A DNA stretch of 64,000 nucleotides from Mariniphaga anaerophila (lineage in GTDB: Bacteria; Bacteroidota; Bacteroidia; Bacteroidales; Prolixibacteraceae). The DNA is taken from NCBI RefSeq assembly GCF_900129025.1, contig NZ_FQUM01000003.1:310001-374000 (forward strand), written 5' to 3'. The translations under genes were made by a program, and so were the position numbers. The notes beneath the pieces were generated by a model that saw nothing but the letters and a program-made list of their open reading frames with translations, ran no database searches and was not told the DNA's origin. This document shows positions 53,272-61,681 of this stretch, in pieces (the stretch's first letter is position 1; every line of letters begins with the position of its first letter).

Positions 53272-54110
53272 TCCAACTGAAATTGAACGGAAACCGAAGG
53301 AGTAATTCCCAGATTTCCATGGTATCCGAATCCCAAATCGCCGGAAAAGCTGCCCGTTTTATACCCTATCCCGGCTGTGTATTTAAATGGTTTGCCGGAA
53401 ACGCCAATCCGAAACGCCAGGTTTTCCACGGGTAAAAATTCGATGCCGGTTTTAAGTAGTACCGGATTTTGATTGTCCGTTTCTGTTTCGAAAGCGGCCA
53501 GTACCATTTCACTAAAACGATAATGCCCACCAACCCGAAAAACCACCGGCATCTCCTGCTTCCCGGACGGCGTGTTAATTCCTCCCGAAACAGGATTAAA
53601 AACATGGACACCCAAATACAGCTTTTCCGAAGGCTGAAAAAGAACGCCGCCTTCGAACGTGGCAAAACCTCTGGCCCGTTCATTCTCCGGGAAAGCCCGG
53701 GAGAAATAATCGAGCTGAATGCCTGCTTTCCATTTCTCCGACAAGGTTCTGGCATACGCAAGGCCAAACTTATGCTCCTTAAATGCGCCCTCTCCAAACT
53801 GAAAGAAACTCAGTCCGAATGCCCCGCTTCCAAAAGGCATAACAACCGAGCCGGCAGACAACGACAACAACTCAACTCCGAATCTGGACTCGTAAAAAAA
53901 TCCGGCAAAGAATCCATTCGTTCCTGCAATTCCTGCCTGATTATGAAACACAGCCCACGAATCGGAGAGCGAAACAGCAGCGTGCGAAAGCCCCAGTGAA
54001 CGGGCTCCGACCGGATAGTTCTCCTGTGCAAACGAAACATTGAAAACCCCCGAAAGCAGAATTACCGAAATCAGTACTGAAAAGCAATTTCTATTGGGGG
54101 CGTTCTTCAT
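53268..54110 (-). CDS. PorV/PorQ-like small outer membrane barrel protein
   Basis: 280 residues. Signal peptide to about VSFAQ29. Opening YPVGARSLGLSHAAVSLSDSWAVFHNQAGIAG matches the N-terminal signature of FadL-fold PorV/PorQ-like proteins of Bacteroidota, followed by barrel strands ending VSVQFQLE. PorV and PorQ serve in T9SS cargo attachment; this protein is shorter than PorV (about 390) and nearer to PorQ-like proteins. Translation is coupled to the HHH-barrel gene, so the two products probably work as one outer membrane unit. Confidence 0.72.
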   Translation of the reverse strand: MKNAPNRNCFSVLISVILLSGVFNVSFAQENYPVGARSLGLSHAAVSLSDSWAVFHNQAGIAGTNGFFAGFFYESRFGVELLSLSAGSVVMPFGSGAFGLSFFQFGEGAFKEHKFGLAYARTLSEKWKAGIQLDYFSRAFPENERARGFATFEGGVLFQPSEKLYLGVHVFNPVSGGINTPSGKQEMPVVFRVGGHYRFSEMVLAAFETETDNQNPVLLKTGIEFLPVENLAFRIGVSGKPFKYTAGIGYKTGSFSGDLGFGYHGNLGITPSVSVQFQLE

Positions 54111-54133
54111 TATTTCACCGCATTAGTTTATAA

Positions 54134-54649
54134 TCAGTTTGTTTTGAACTTGTATTTTACCTCCGAAAGCTCTTTGTTGGCGTTAACTATTTTTTGTTTC
54201 AGACTCTCTTTGTAGTCCACCATTTTCTCCATTAGTTCGGCATCGCCTGTAGCCATTATCTGCACAGCAAGAATTGCGGCATTCATGGCACCGTTAACAG
54301 CAACCGAAGCAACCGGAATTCCCGGGGGCATTTGAATAATAGACATTATTGAATCGAAACCTTCGAGACTGGCTTTGATGGGAACACCAATAACCGGCAG
54401 TGGAGTCATGGCAGCAATAACTCCCGGAAGATGAGCAGCCATTCCGGCTCCTGCAATAATTACTTTCACTCCCCTGTCCTTGGCATTTTTTGCAAATATT
54501 TCCACCTCTTCGGGGGTTCGGTGTGCTGAAAGCGCGTTCATTTCAAACGGAATTTCAAATTCGTCGAGCAGTTTCGCCGCCTTTGCCATCACATCCAAAT
54601 CAGAAGTGCTCCCCATAATAATACTCACTTTTGGTTTCATCTTTTGCAT
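54134..54649 (-). CDS. purE: 5-(carboxyamino)imidazole ribonucleotide mutase
   Basis: 171 residues (an ATG three codons later is equally possible). Rearranges N5-CAIR to CAIR in purine synthesis. Signatures: IIMGSTSDLDVM, NALSAHRTPEE and AGAGMAAHLPGVIAAMTPLPVIGVP. SxDxxxM plus SAHRTP are the class I PurE active-site motifs. PurK is not adjacent. Divergent from hpt across about 104 bp; both genes serve purine metabolism, so a shared control region is plausible. Confidence 0.95.
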   Translation of the reverse strand: MQKMKPKVSIIMGSTSDLDVMAKAAKLLDEFEIPFEMNALSAHRTPEEVEIFAKNAKDRGVKVIIAGAGMAAHLPGVIAAMTPLPVIGVPIKASLEGFDSIMSIIQMPPGIPVASVAVNGAMNAAILAVQIMATGDAELMEKMVDYKESLKQKIVNANKELSEVKYKFKTN

Positions 54650-54753
54650 TTTATATTTTCAGTTAATCATTTTGTTTTGTTATTTTGTGGCTTCAAATTT
54701 TCAAGACGAAAATACGCCATAAAAGATACTTTTAAAAATAATTTTTTCCGTTA

Positions 54754-55296
54754 ATGAAACAAGTTAAGATCCACGACAAAAACTTTCAGCTTTTTATCCC
54801 CTATGAAAAAATACGCGCGACCATAGAAAAAATGGCAGAAACAATGAACAACGATTTAAAGGAGAAAAATCCTTTATTCTTGTGCATTTTAAACGGATCA
54901 TTCATGTTTGCCGCAGAACTGTTTAAACGTATCAGTCTGATACAAACAGAAATATCCTTTGTAAAACTGGCTTCGTACCGGGGCGACAAAACCTCGGGGC
55001 AGGTAAAACAGTTAATCGGTCTGAATGAAGTAATTGAGGGACGCACCGTTGTTGTGCTGGAGGACATTGTTGACAGTGGACTTACCATAGAAAACATCCA
55101 GGGGCAACTGAAATTACTGAATCCGCGCGAAGTACTGGTTGCTACGTTACTTCTTAAACCGGACGCATTAATTAGAGATGTAAAACTGGATTACGTTGGC
55201 ATGGAAATTCCCAACGATTTTATTGTGGGCTACGGCTTGGATTACGACGGACTGGGACGCAACCTCATTGACATATACTCTGTCGCGAACGAATAA
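54754..55296 (+). CDS. hpt: Hypoxanthine phosphoribosyltransferase
   Basis: 180 residues. Salvages hypoxanthine (and often guanine) with PRPP. PRPP-binding motif VVVLEDIVDSGLTI, N-terminal LCILNGSFMFAAELFKRI, flexible loop KLASYRGDKTSG, and C-terminal DFIVGYGLDYDGLGRNL. First gene of a run with adk (16 bp gap) and then obg, pap2 and the MutS-like gene, all in the same direction. Confidence 0.94.
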   Translation: MKQVKIHDKNFQLFIPYEKIRATIEKMAETMNNDLKEKNPLFLCILNGSFMFAAELFKRISLIQTEISFVKLASYRGDKTSGQVKQLIGLNEVIEGRTVVVLEDIVDSGLTIENIQGQLKLLNPREVLVATLLLKPDALIRDVKLDYVGMEIPNDFIVGYGLDYDGLGRNLIDIYSVANE

Positions 55297-55312
55297 AAAA
55301 AACCAAAATATC

Positions 55313-55885
55313 ATGTTGAACCTTGTAATATTTGGCCCTCCGGGGGCCGGAAAAGGGACACAAGCCGAATTTCTAATCGACTCTTTTGAACTCATTCATT
55401 TATCTACCGGAGACCTTTTAAGAAGCGAAATTGCAGCCGGCTCAAAACTCGGACTGGAAGCAAAAGCGTTTATGGATAAAGGAGAACTGGTTCCCGATGC
55501 TGTAGTAATCGGGATGATAAAAAGCAAACTGGAAGCCAACAAAAATGCCAAAGGTTTTATTTTTGACGGGTTTCCACGCACAGTTGAGCAGGCAGATGCA
55601 CTTGACAAACTGCTGAATACAAACAACACTCCCATTTCGGGGATGCTGAGCCTGGAAGTAGAAAAACAGGAACTCATTGAACGGCTTTTGAGCCGCGGAA
55701 AAGTTTCAGGAAGATCTGACGACCAGGACCAGTCTATTGTTGAAAACCGCATCAGCGTGTACAAAGAAAAGACGTCTCCGCTTATTGAGTATTATAAAAA
55801 GCAGGGCAAACATTTCGGGATAAACGGAATGGGAACTATCGAAGAAATTGCAGACCGGCTGAAGAAAACCGTGAGCAGTTTATAA
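55313..55885 (+). CDS. adk: Adenylate kinase
   Basis: 190 residues from the ATG at 55313 (MLNLVIFGPPGAGKGTQAEF). A longer in-frame start would overlap hpt by about 100 bp and is rejected. P-loop GPPGAGKGT at about 8-16, NMP-binding segment HLSTGDLLRSEI, DGFPRTVEQA and the LID segment LLSRGKVSGRSDDQDQSIVENRI. The LID is of the short form without zinc cysteines. Interconverts ATP, AMP and ADP. Co-transcribed with hpt. Confidence 0.95.
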   Translation: MLNLVIFGPPGAGKGTQAEFLIDSFELIHLSTGDLLRSEIAAGSKLGLEAKAFMDKGELVPDAVVIGMIKSKLEANKNAKGFIFDGFPRTVEQADALDKLLNTNNTPISGMLSLEVEKQELIERLLSRGKVSGRSDDQDQSIVENRISVYKEKTSPLIEYYKKQGKHFGINGMGTIEEIADRLKKTVSSL

Positions 55886-55967
55886 CTGCAAACGCTTCCG
55901 CAAACGCTGAAGTTTCTTTACGACTGAAATGCCCCGTTTTACAACAATCTGAAACAGGATAAAAAAG

Positions 55968-56957
55968 ATGGCAGAATCGAATTTTGTTGATTACGTAAAA
56001 ATATTTTGCAAATCGGGACAGGGAGGAGCAGGCTCAGCCCACTTGCGGCGGGAAAAATATATTCCCAAAGGCGGTCCGGATGGTGGCGACGGCGGACGTG
56101 GCGGCCACATCATTCTGGAAGGAAACGAGCACAAATGGACGTTACTTCACCTGAAGTATAAAAAACACATTAAAGCCGGAAACGGCGAATCAGGCGGAGC
56201 TCAGCGAATGACTGGTGCCGACGGGGAAGATATTATACTGGAAGTACCACTCGGAACCATTGTTCGCGATGGTGAAACAGGAGAGTTTATTCTTGAAGTA
56301 ACCGAGCACGGCCAGCAAAAAACATTGATGAAAGGTGGACGCGGCGGACAGGGAAATGACCATTTCAAAACGTCTACCAACCAGACTCCACGCTACGCAC
56401 AACCCGGAGAAGACGGAGAAGAGGGCTGGAAAATACTTGAACTGAAAGTGTTGGCAGACGTTGGGCTGGTGGGTTTCCCCAGTGCCGGAAAGTCAACCCT
56501 GTTATCGGTAGTATCTGCAGCAAAACCCAAAATTGCCGACTATCCGTTTACTACCCTCACTCCTAACCTGGGCATTGTAGGACACCGCGAGCAACGTTCG
56601 TTCGTGATGGCCGATATTCCAGGAATTATTGAGGGAGCCCACGAAGGGAAAGGACTGGGATTGCGGTTTCTGCGACACATCGAACGCAACCCGATGTTGC
56701 TGTTTATGGTGCCGGCAGACAGTGAAGACCACCTGAAAGAATACAACATTCTGCTGAGCGAACTGGAAAAATACAACCCCGAACTGCTGGACAAACAACG
56801 CTTTTTGGCCATCAGCAAAGCCGACATGCTCGATCAGGAACTGATGAAAGAAATCAGCACAGAACTAAAAGGAATTCCGCACCTGTTTTTTTCTTCTGTT
56901 ACCGGCTACAACGTTCAGCAACTAAAAGACACAATCTGGGAAATACTGAATAGCTGA
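55968..56957 (+). CDS. obgE: Obg family GTPase
   Basis: 329 residues. N-terminal Obg fold rich in glycine ([13 protein letters not shown] and [13 protein letters not shown]), residues about 1-158. G domain (about 159-329) with G1 [10 protein letters not shown]2 TTLTPNLG, G3 [11 protein letters not shown]4 SKAD and G5 SSVT. Works in late 50S assembly and stress signalling. It lacks the optional C-terminal OCT/TGS extension. Its stop codon overlaps the start of pap2 by one base. Confidence 0.95.
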   Translation: MAESNFVDYVKIFCKSGQGGAGSAHLRREKYIPKGGPDGGDGGRGGHIILEGNEHKWTLLHLKYKKHIKAGNGESGGAQRMTGADGEDIILEVPLGTIVRDGETGEFILEVTEHGQQKTLMKGGRGGQGNDHFKTSTNQTPRYAQPGEDGEEGWKILELKVLADVGLVGFPSAGKSTLLSVVSAAKPKIADYPFTTLTPNLGIVGHREQRSFVMADIPGIIEGAHEGKGLGLRFLRHIERNPMLLFMVPADSEDHLKEYNILLSELEKYNPELLDKQRFLAISKADMLDQELMKEISTELKGIPHLFFSSVTGYNVQQLKDTIWEILNS

Positions 56958-57649
56958 TGGCATACCTGCAGAAAATACTGGACTTTGACACGGAATTTTT
57001 TCTCTACCTTAACAGCTTCCATAACGACTTTTGGGACACAATAATGCTGATGGTTACCCGGAAAGAAACGTGGATTCCATTTTTTGCGGTTATTCTTTTT
57101 TTCGTTTTCAAAAACTTCAAAAGCAAATGGTGGCTGGTTGTGGTTTTTGTGGCGCTCACTATACTGCTTGCCGACCAGTTGTCGGTGTTGCTAAAAGAAA
57201 CCATTCAGCGACTGCGACCGGTTTACAATCCGGAAATAGAACATCTTGTTCATAATGTTTTACGAAAAGGCGGACTGCATGGGTTTGTTTCTTCGCATGC
57301 GGCCAACTCCTTTGCATTATTTGCGCTATCCACACGCCTTTTCAAAAACAAGGGCTACTGGTTTTTAATGCTGTTTTGGGCAGTACTTTTCTCATACTCC
57401 CGCATTTATTCGGGCGTGCACTACCCGCTTGACATTTTAGGCGGTGCAGTTTTGGGTTGGCTGGTTGGCGTAGCAACATACAAAGCTCTGATGTTTTTCG
57501 AAGTTCACTTCTTTCTGGCCAGAAATCCTAAAATCAAATCCACAGGGCTGGCTCCCGGGCAGTCAGGCATTATTTTTCTGGTTTTCTCGGTATTGGCAGT
57601 CACTGTAGTAATCATGACCTCCATTCTTCATCATTACAACTACTTATAA
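56957..57649 (+). CDS. PAP2 family phosphatase
   Basis: 230-residue membrane protein with five to six helices. PAP2 active-site motifs KETIQRLRP, SSHAANSFALF and SRIYSGVHYPLDILGG are all present with catalytic His and Arg. Enzymes of this type dephosphorylate undecaprenyl pyrophosphate, phosphatidic acid or lipid A. With no other cue, undecaprenyl-PP phosphatase is a reasonable guess. It shares its start with the obg stop and is followed after 2 bp by the MutS-like gene. Confidence 0.87.
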   Translation: MAYLQKILDFDTEFFLYLNSFHNDFWDTIMLMVTRKETWIPFFAVILFFVFKNFKSKWWLVVVFVALTILLADQLSVLLKETIQRLRPVYNPEIEHLVHNVLRKGGLHGFVSSHAANSFALFALSTRLFKNKGYWFLMLFWAVLFSYSRIYSGVHYPLDILGGAVLGWLVGVATYKALMFFEVHFFLARNPKIKSTGLAPGQSGIIFLVFSVLAVTVVIMTSILHHYNYL

Positions 57650-57651
57650 TT

Positions 57652-59439
57652 ATGGAGCCTGCTGCCGCCGAGTTTTATCGTTCGAAATACGATAATTACC
57701 AGTTAAAAATAAAAGCAATTTCACAAAAAATAAGGATCTGGGTTTGGTATCGACTGATTGCCTTCTGTCTTATTTTTGTTCCGGTTGCAATTTGGGGGTG
57801 GAAAGGCTGGATTACCATTTTACCATCGTTGTTCTTTCTTTTACTCTTTTTCTTTTTGATAAAAAAGAATGTGCAACTGGAAAAAAAGAAAAAAAGGCTG
57901 GAGGCATTAAAAAAGATTACCGAAGACGAACTTCTCGCACTGAAACATCAGTTCAACCATTTCGAAAACGGCCAGGAATTTCTAAACCCTGCTCATTTTA
58001 ATTCTTACGATTTGGATCTGTTCGGAGACGGCTCTCTTTTTCAGTTCATCAACCGCACCTCTACATTGAGCGGAAAACAGTTGCTGGCAAGCTGGCTACA
58101 GTCTCCTCCGCTGGGAAAAGCGGAAATAGAAATGCGGCAGGAAGCAATTCGCGAACTGTCGGCCATCCCCAACTGGCGTCTTCACTTTCTGGCCAACGGA
58201 CATCTTTTTAAGGAGACGAACGAATTGAACGAAGAAATAAAACGTTGGTCTGAAACTGAGCTCCAGTTAAAACGGCCTGCTGCCATCCGCGCTTCATTTA
58301 TTGTTATTCCACTCCTTACCATTTTGTCAACCATCCCTGCATTTCTGGGGGTTTCCAACTTTTGGGTCGCTTTAATGGTATTTATTCAATGGGGAATTCT
58401 GGGGTTTTCCTTCAAAACAATTACCCGCTACTATCAGTTTTTCGGACGAAAATCGGAACTACTTGAGAAATATAAACAACTGCTGGAATTTATTGAACAA
58501 CGGGAATTCCAGTCGCCATTTCTTTTAGAACTGCAACAAAAAGTAAGCAAGCCCGGCCGGGCAAGCGACACCATTCGCCAACTAAAAAAGCTGGTCAACC
58601 AATTTGAATACCGTCAGAATCTTATCGTTAATATGGTTCTGAACTCCATTTTTTTGTGGGATGTGCGATGCACCTATAAATTATGGAACTGGCACCGGAG
58701 CAACCGGAAAAAGCTGGCTTCGTGGCTCGAAGTTATTGCAGAAACCGATGCACTAATCAGTCTGGCAAACATGGCTTACGAGCATCCGGACTTTGTTTAT
58801 CCGAAAATTCACGAAGGCGGTTTTGCATTGCAGGCGACACAACTTGGCCATCCGCTATTGCCTGCAAAAAAGCGGGTGTGCAACAATCTCTCGATTAACG
58901 GGTGGGGAAAAGCAATGATTATTACGGGCGCAAACATGGCCGGGAAAAGTACATTTTTACGCACCGTTGGGGTTAACCTGATTCTGGCACGTACAGGAGC
59001 TCCCGTTTGTGCAGAGCAATTGGTTTTCAGCCCTGTTAAAGTCTACACCAACATGCGAACTACCGATTCGCTGCTGAAAGATGAGTCCTACTTTTTTGCT
59101 GAGTTAAAACGCATAAAAACGGTTCTCGACCGTCTGAAAAACGGTGAAAAAATATTTGTAATCCTCGACGAGATATTAAAAGGAACGAACTCGGTAGACA
59201 AGCTCAATGGCTCGCGCGAACTTATCCGTAAACTTCTGGAATTAAAAGCAGTTGCCTTAATCGCCACGCACGACCTAAAAATCAGCGAGATGGAAAGCGA
59301 ATACCCGCAAATGGTTTTCAATAAATGTTTCGAAATAACGCTGAATAATGACGAAATGATTTTTGACTACCTTCTTACCGATGGTGTTACAAAAACCATG
59401 AACGCTACCTTCTTAATGAAAAAAATTGGCATTATCTAA
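57652..59439 (+). CDS. Membrane-anchored MutS-like ATPase
   Basis: 595 residues. The C-terminal MutS V ATPase has Walker A ITGANMAGKSTFLRTVG, TDSLLKDESYFFAELKR, Walker B FVILDEILKGTNSVDK and HDLKISEME. Ahead of it is a shortened lever/core region (NRTSTLSGKQLLASWLQSPP). The mismatch-binding and connector domains are absent, and there is no Smr tail. Instead there are four hydrophobic helices: two near 30-75 (LIAFCLIFVPVAIWGWKG, ILPSLFFLLLFFFL) and two near 205-255 (FIVIPLLTILSTIPAFLGV, FWVALMVFIQWGILGF). It is not the mismatch-repair MutS. A role at the membrane is implied; its nature is unknown. Confidence 0.85.
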   Translation: MEPAAAEFYRSKYDNYQLKIKAISQKIRIWVWYRLIAFCLIFVPVAIWGWKGWITILPSLFFLLLFFFLIKKNVQLEKKKKRLEALKKITEDELLALKHQFNHFENGQEFLNPAHFNSYDLDLFGDGSLFQFINRTSTLSGKQLLASWLQSPPLGKAEIEMRQEAIRELSAIPNWRLHFLANGHLFKETNELNEEIKRWSETELQLKRPAAIRASFIVIPLLTILSTIPAFLGVSNFWVALMVFIQWGILGFSFKTITRYYQFFGRKSELLEKYKQLLEFIEQREFQSPFLLELQQKVSKPGRASDTIRQLKKLVNQFEYRQNLIVNMVLNSIFLWDVRCTYKLWNWHRSNRKKLASWLEVIAETDALISLANMAYEHPDFVYPKIHEGGFALQATQLGHPLLPAKKRVCNNLSINGWGKAMIITGANMAGKSTFLRTVGVNLILARTGAPVCAEQLVFSPVKVYTNMRTTDSLLKDESYFFAELKRIKTVLDRLKNGEKIFVILDEILKGTNSVDKLNGSRELIRKLLELKAVALIATHDLKISEMESEYPQMVFNKCFEITLNNDEMIFDYLLTDGVTKTMNATFLMKKIGII

Positions 59440-59752
59440 CACTCTTTTAACCGGAGCATTCATCAGATTATTACAAAAACACTGCGCGAAAACGTTTTAC
59501 TTCAACTCTGCAAAACAACAATTCCTTCTCAAATCAGCCAACTCGCCTCAAAACAGAGCCAAAATCACAAGTTTTTCCTTATGGTTTTGAAAAAAGCAAA
59601 CATCACTTTGGGATAATTCAAGTAACTTTGCGTGCAGTAATTAAATTTTTTAAAAACCGAATTCAATTCAAACTGAACAAAAAAGCAATGCTGTAACCAG
59701 GCATTAACGAATTGAAATCGAAACACTGAATAACTTTAAAAATTATACAGAG
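59440..59752. other. Intergenic stretch with candidate -7 element before the GH20 gene
   Basis: 313 AT-rich bases. TAACTTTG at 59623-59630 fits the -7 consensus and would give a leader of about 115 bases. No TTTG lies at the proper -33 distance. No gene is seen. Confidence 0.4.
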
Positions 59753-61297
59753 ATGAAAAAATCAACTTTTCTTGCCATGCTAACCAGCGTTGGCCTGTTT
59801 TTATTGAGTTCCTGCAGCCAGCAAGAACCTACAGATCTTACAAAAACCAGCTTTATTCCGCAGCCGGCAACGGTTGAAGCTACAGGAGAAGCGTTTAATT
59901 TATCGTACGCTACAACCATTTGGTTTCAGGAAGGAATTGAAGAGCTCGAACAAACAGCTCAGTATTTATCTACTGAACTAAACCGTATTTCAGGGTTGGA
60001 TCTGAAGGTTCAGCCGACTGACAAAGCTCCGGCCAAAGGAATTTTTCTTTCTGCTTCTGACCTGGAAGATTTGGGAGAAGAAGGATACGTTTTAAACATT
60101 GCCAAAAAGCTCATCAAAATTGAAGCAAAAAGCGCAGCCGGAAATTTCTACGCTATTCAAACATTGTTGCAAACACTGCCGGTAAAAGCAACAGAAGCTG
60201 CTTCATTAAAAATTCCGACAGGCACAGTCCGCGATTTTCCCCAATACGGCTTTCGTGGTATGATGTTGGACGTATCGCGTCACTTCTTTAATGTTGAAGA
60301 CGTAAAACGAGTCATCGATTTTCTGGCTTCTTACAAAATGAATATTCTACACATGCACCTTTCTGATGATCAGGGCTGGCGCATTGAAATCAAATCGTGG
60401 CCCAAACTGACTGAAATTGGCGGAAGCACTGAAGTTGGTGGTGGCGAAGGTGGTTTCTACACCCAGGAACAATTTTCTGACATTGTAAAATATGCACAGG
60501 AAAGAAATGTTACCATTGTTCCGGAAATTGACATGCCCGGGCACACCAACGCAGCGCTGGCTTCGTACGCCGAATTAAACTGCGATGGAAAAGCCACTGA
60601 CCTTTACACCGGTACAGAAGTTGGATTTAGCACATTTTGCACCGACAAAGATGTTACCTACCAGTTCATTGACGATGTCGTTCGCGAAATTTCAGCACTG
60701 ACTCCGGGCCCCTGGTTTCATATTGGCGGCGACGAATCACTTGTTACCGAACACGACGACTATGTTTATTTTATCAATCGTGTACAGGAAATTATCACGA
60801 AACACGGGAAAAAAGTAATTGGCTGGGACGAAATTGCCAATGCCACCCCGGTGGAAGGCGCAACGGTTCAATTCTGGTCTAATGTAAAAAATACCACAAC
60901 AGGAGTTAACAAAGGTACTCAAGTAATTATGTCGCCTGCAGCAAGGGCATACCTCGACATGCAATACGATTCTACAACGTACCTGGGGTTACACTGGGCC
61001 GGCTACATTGAAGTTGACCACGGTTACTCATGGAATCCGGCAACATTAGTTGAAGGCATTACCAAAGAAAATATTTTGGGAATAGAAGCTCCGTTGTGGA
61101 CAGAAACCGTTACCAATATAGATGAACTGGAATACATGGTTTTTCCAAGGCTTGCAGGATATGCTGAAATCGGATGGACCGCCCCGGAACTCCGCAACTG
61201 GGACGAATACAAACTCAGATTGGCTGCTCACGGGAAAAGGTTCAAAAATATGGAAATCGATTTTTATCGTTCACCGCTTGTGCCGTGGGCTGAATAA
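59753..61297 (+). CDS. Beta-N-acetylhexosaminidase, GH20 lipoprotein
   Basis: 514 residues. Lipoprotein signal with LLSSC (Cys22). Non-catalytic GH20b domain (about 28-155), then the catalytic barrel (about 160-490) with MLDVSRHFF, MHLSDDQGWRIEIKSWPKL, EIDMPGHTNAA and the catalytic Asp-Glu pair in WFHIGGDESL, plus SWNPATLVEGI. Cleaves terminal GlcNAc or GalNAc from glycans, GlcNAc-peptidoglycan fragments or chitobiose, outside or in the periplasm. Shorter than multi-domain exported GH20s. Part of a sugar set with GH29 and hexokinase. Confidence 0.93.
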   Translation: MKKSTFLAMLTSVGLFLLSSCSQQEPTDLTKTSFIPQPATVEATGEAFNLSYATTIWFQEGIEELEQTAQYLSTELNRISGLDLKVQPTDKAPAKGIFLSASDLEDLGEEGYVLNIAKKLIKIEAKSAAGNFYAIQTLLQTLPVKATEAASLKIPTGTVRDFPQYGFRGMMLDVSRHFFNVEDVKRVIDFLASYKMNILHMHLSDDQGWRIEIKSWPKLTEIGGSTEVGGGEGGFYTQEQFSDIVKYAQERNVTIVPEIDMPGHTNAALASYAELNCDGKATDLYTGTEVGFSTFCTDKDVTYQFIDDVVREISALTPGPWFHIGGDESLVTEHDDYVYFINRVQEIITKHGKKVIGWDEIANATPVEGATVQFWSNVKNTTTGVNKGTQVIMSPAARAYLDMQYDSTTYLGLHWAGYIEVDHGYSWNPATLVEGITKENILGIEAPLWTETVTNIDELEYMVFPRLAGYAEIGWTAPELRNWDEYKLRLAAHGKRFKNMEIDFYRSPLVPWAE

Positions 61298-61302
61298 CTT
61301 TC

Positions 61303-61346
61303 ATACAAGAAAAGAGGTTGTAAAAACGGCCTCTTTTCTTGTATTT
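61303..61346 (+). terminator. Strong hairpin terminator of the GH20 gene
   Basis: Perfect 15-bp stem ATACAAGAAAAGAGG / CCTCTTTTCTTGTAT with a 12-base loop, 6 bp after the stop codon. There is no long T-run after the stem, but its 3' arm is T-rich. Confidence 0.75.
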
Positions 61347-61681
61347 ACAGCTACCCGGTTCCTAAGTATGCTTAACAAGAAACACTTTTTTTTACCTGGA
61401 GCACACTATTTTACGTCCCCAATTTTCCAAGTCACTATTTTGAACTATATTAACCGACTAAAAACAAAAAACGGTACAGCCAGATAAAGCAAAAAGACAA
61501 AACAACTATGAATGACGCAATACAGAGCATGCATACAATCTGCAAATCTTGCTTTCTTAAAAACAACTATTCCCTTCCAAAATTTCTTTGGGAAACGACA
61601 AAACGGTTAGAACTTTTTACAGCCGTAACATATTACAACTTTCGCTGAAATCAAATTACAATAATCAAATAACTACTAAAA
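61347..61681. other. Intergenic stretch, nothing recognised
   Basis: 335 AT-rich bases before the fucosidase gene. No convincing promoter pair, gene or RNA fold was found. Confidence 0.4.

Noticed and set aside
54121-54160. Sequence similar to the GntR palindrome (AACTTGTATTTTAC)
   Set aside because: Only one arm matches and it lies in the coding end of purE.
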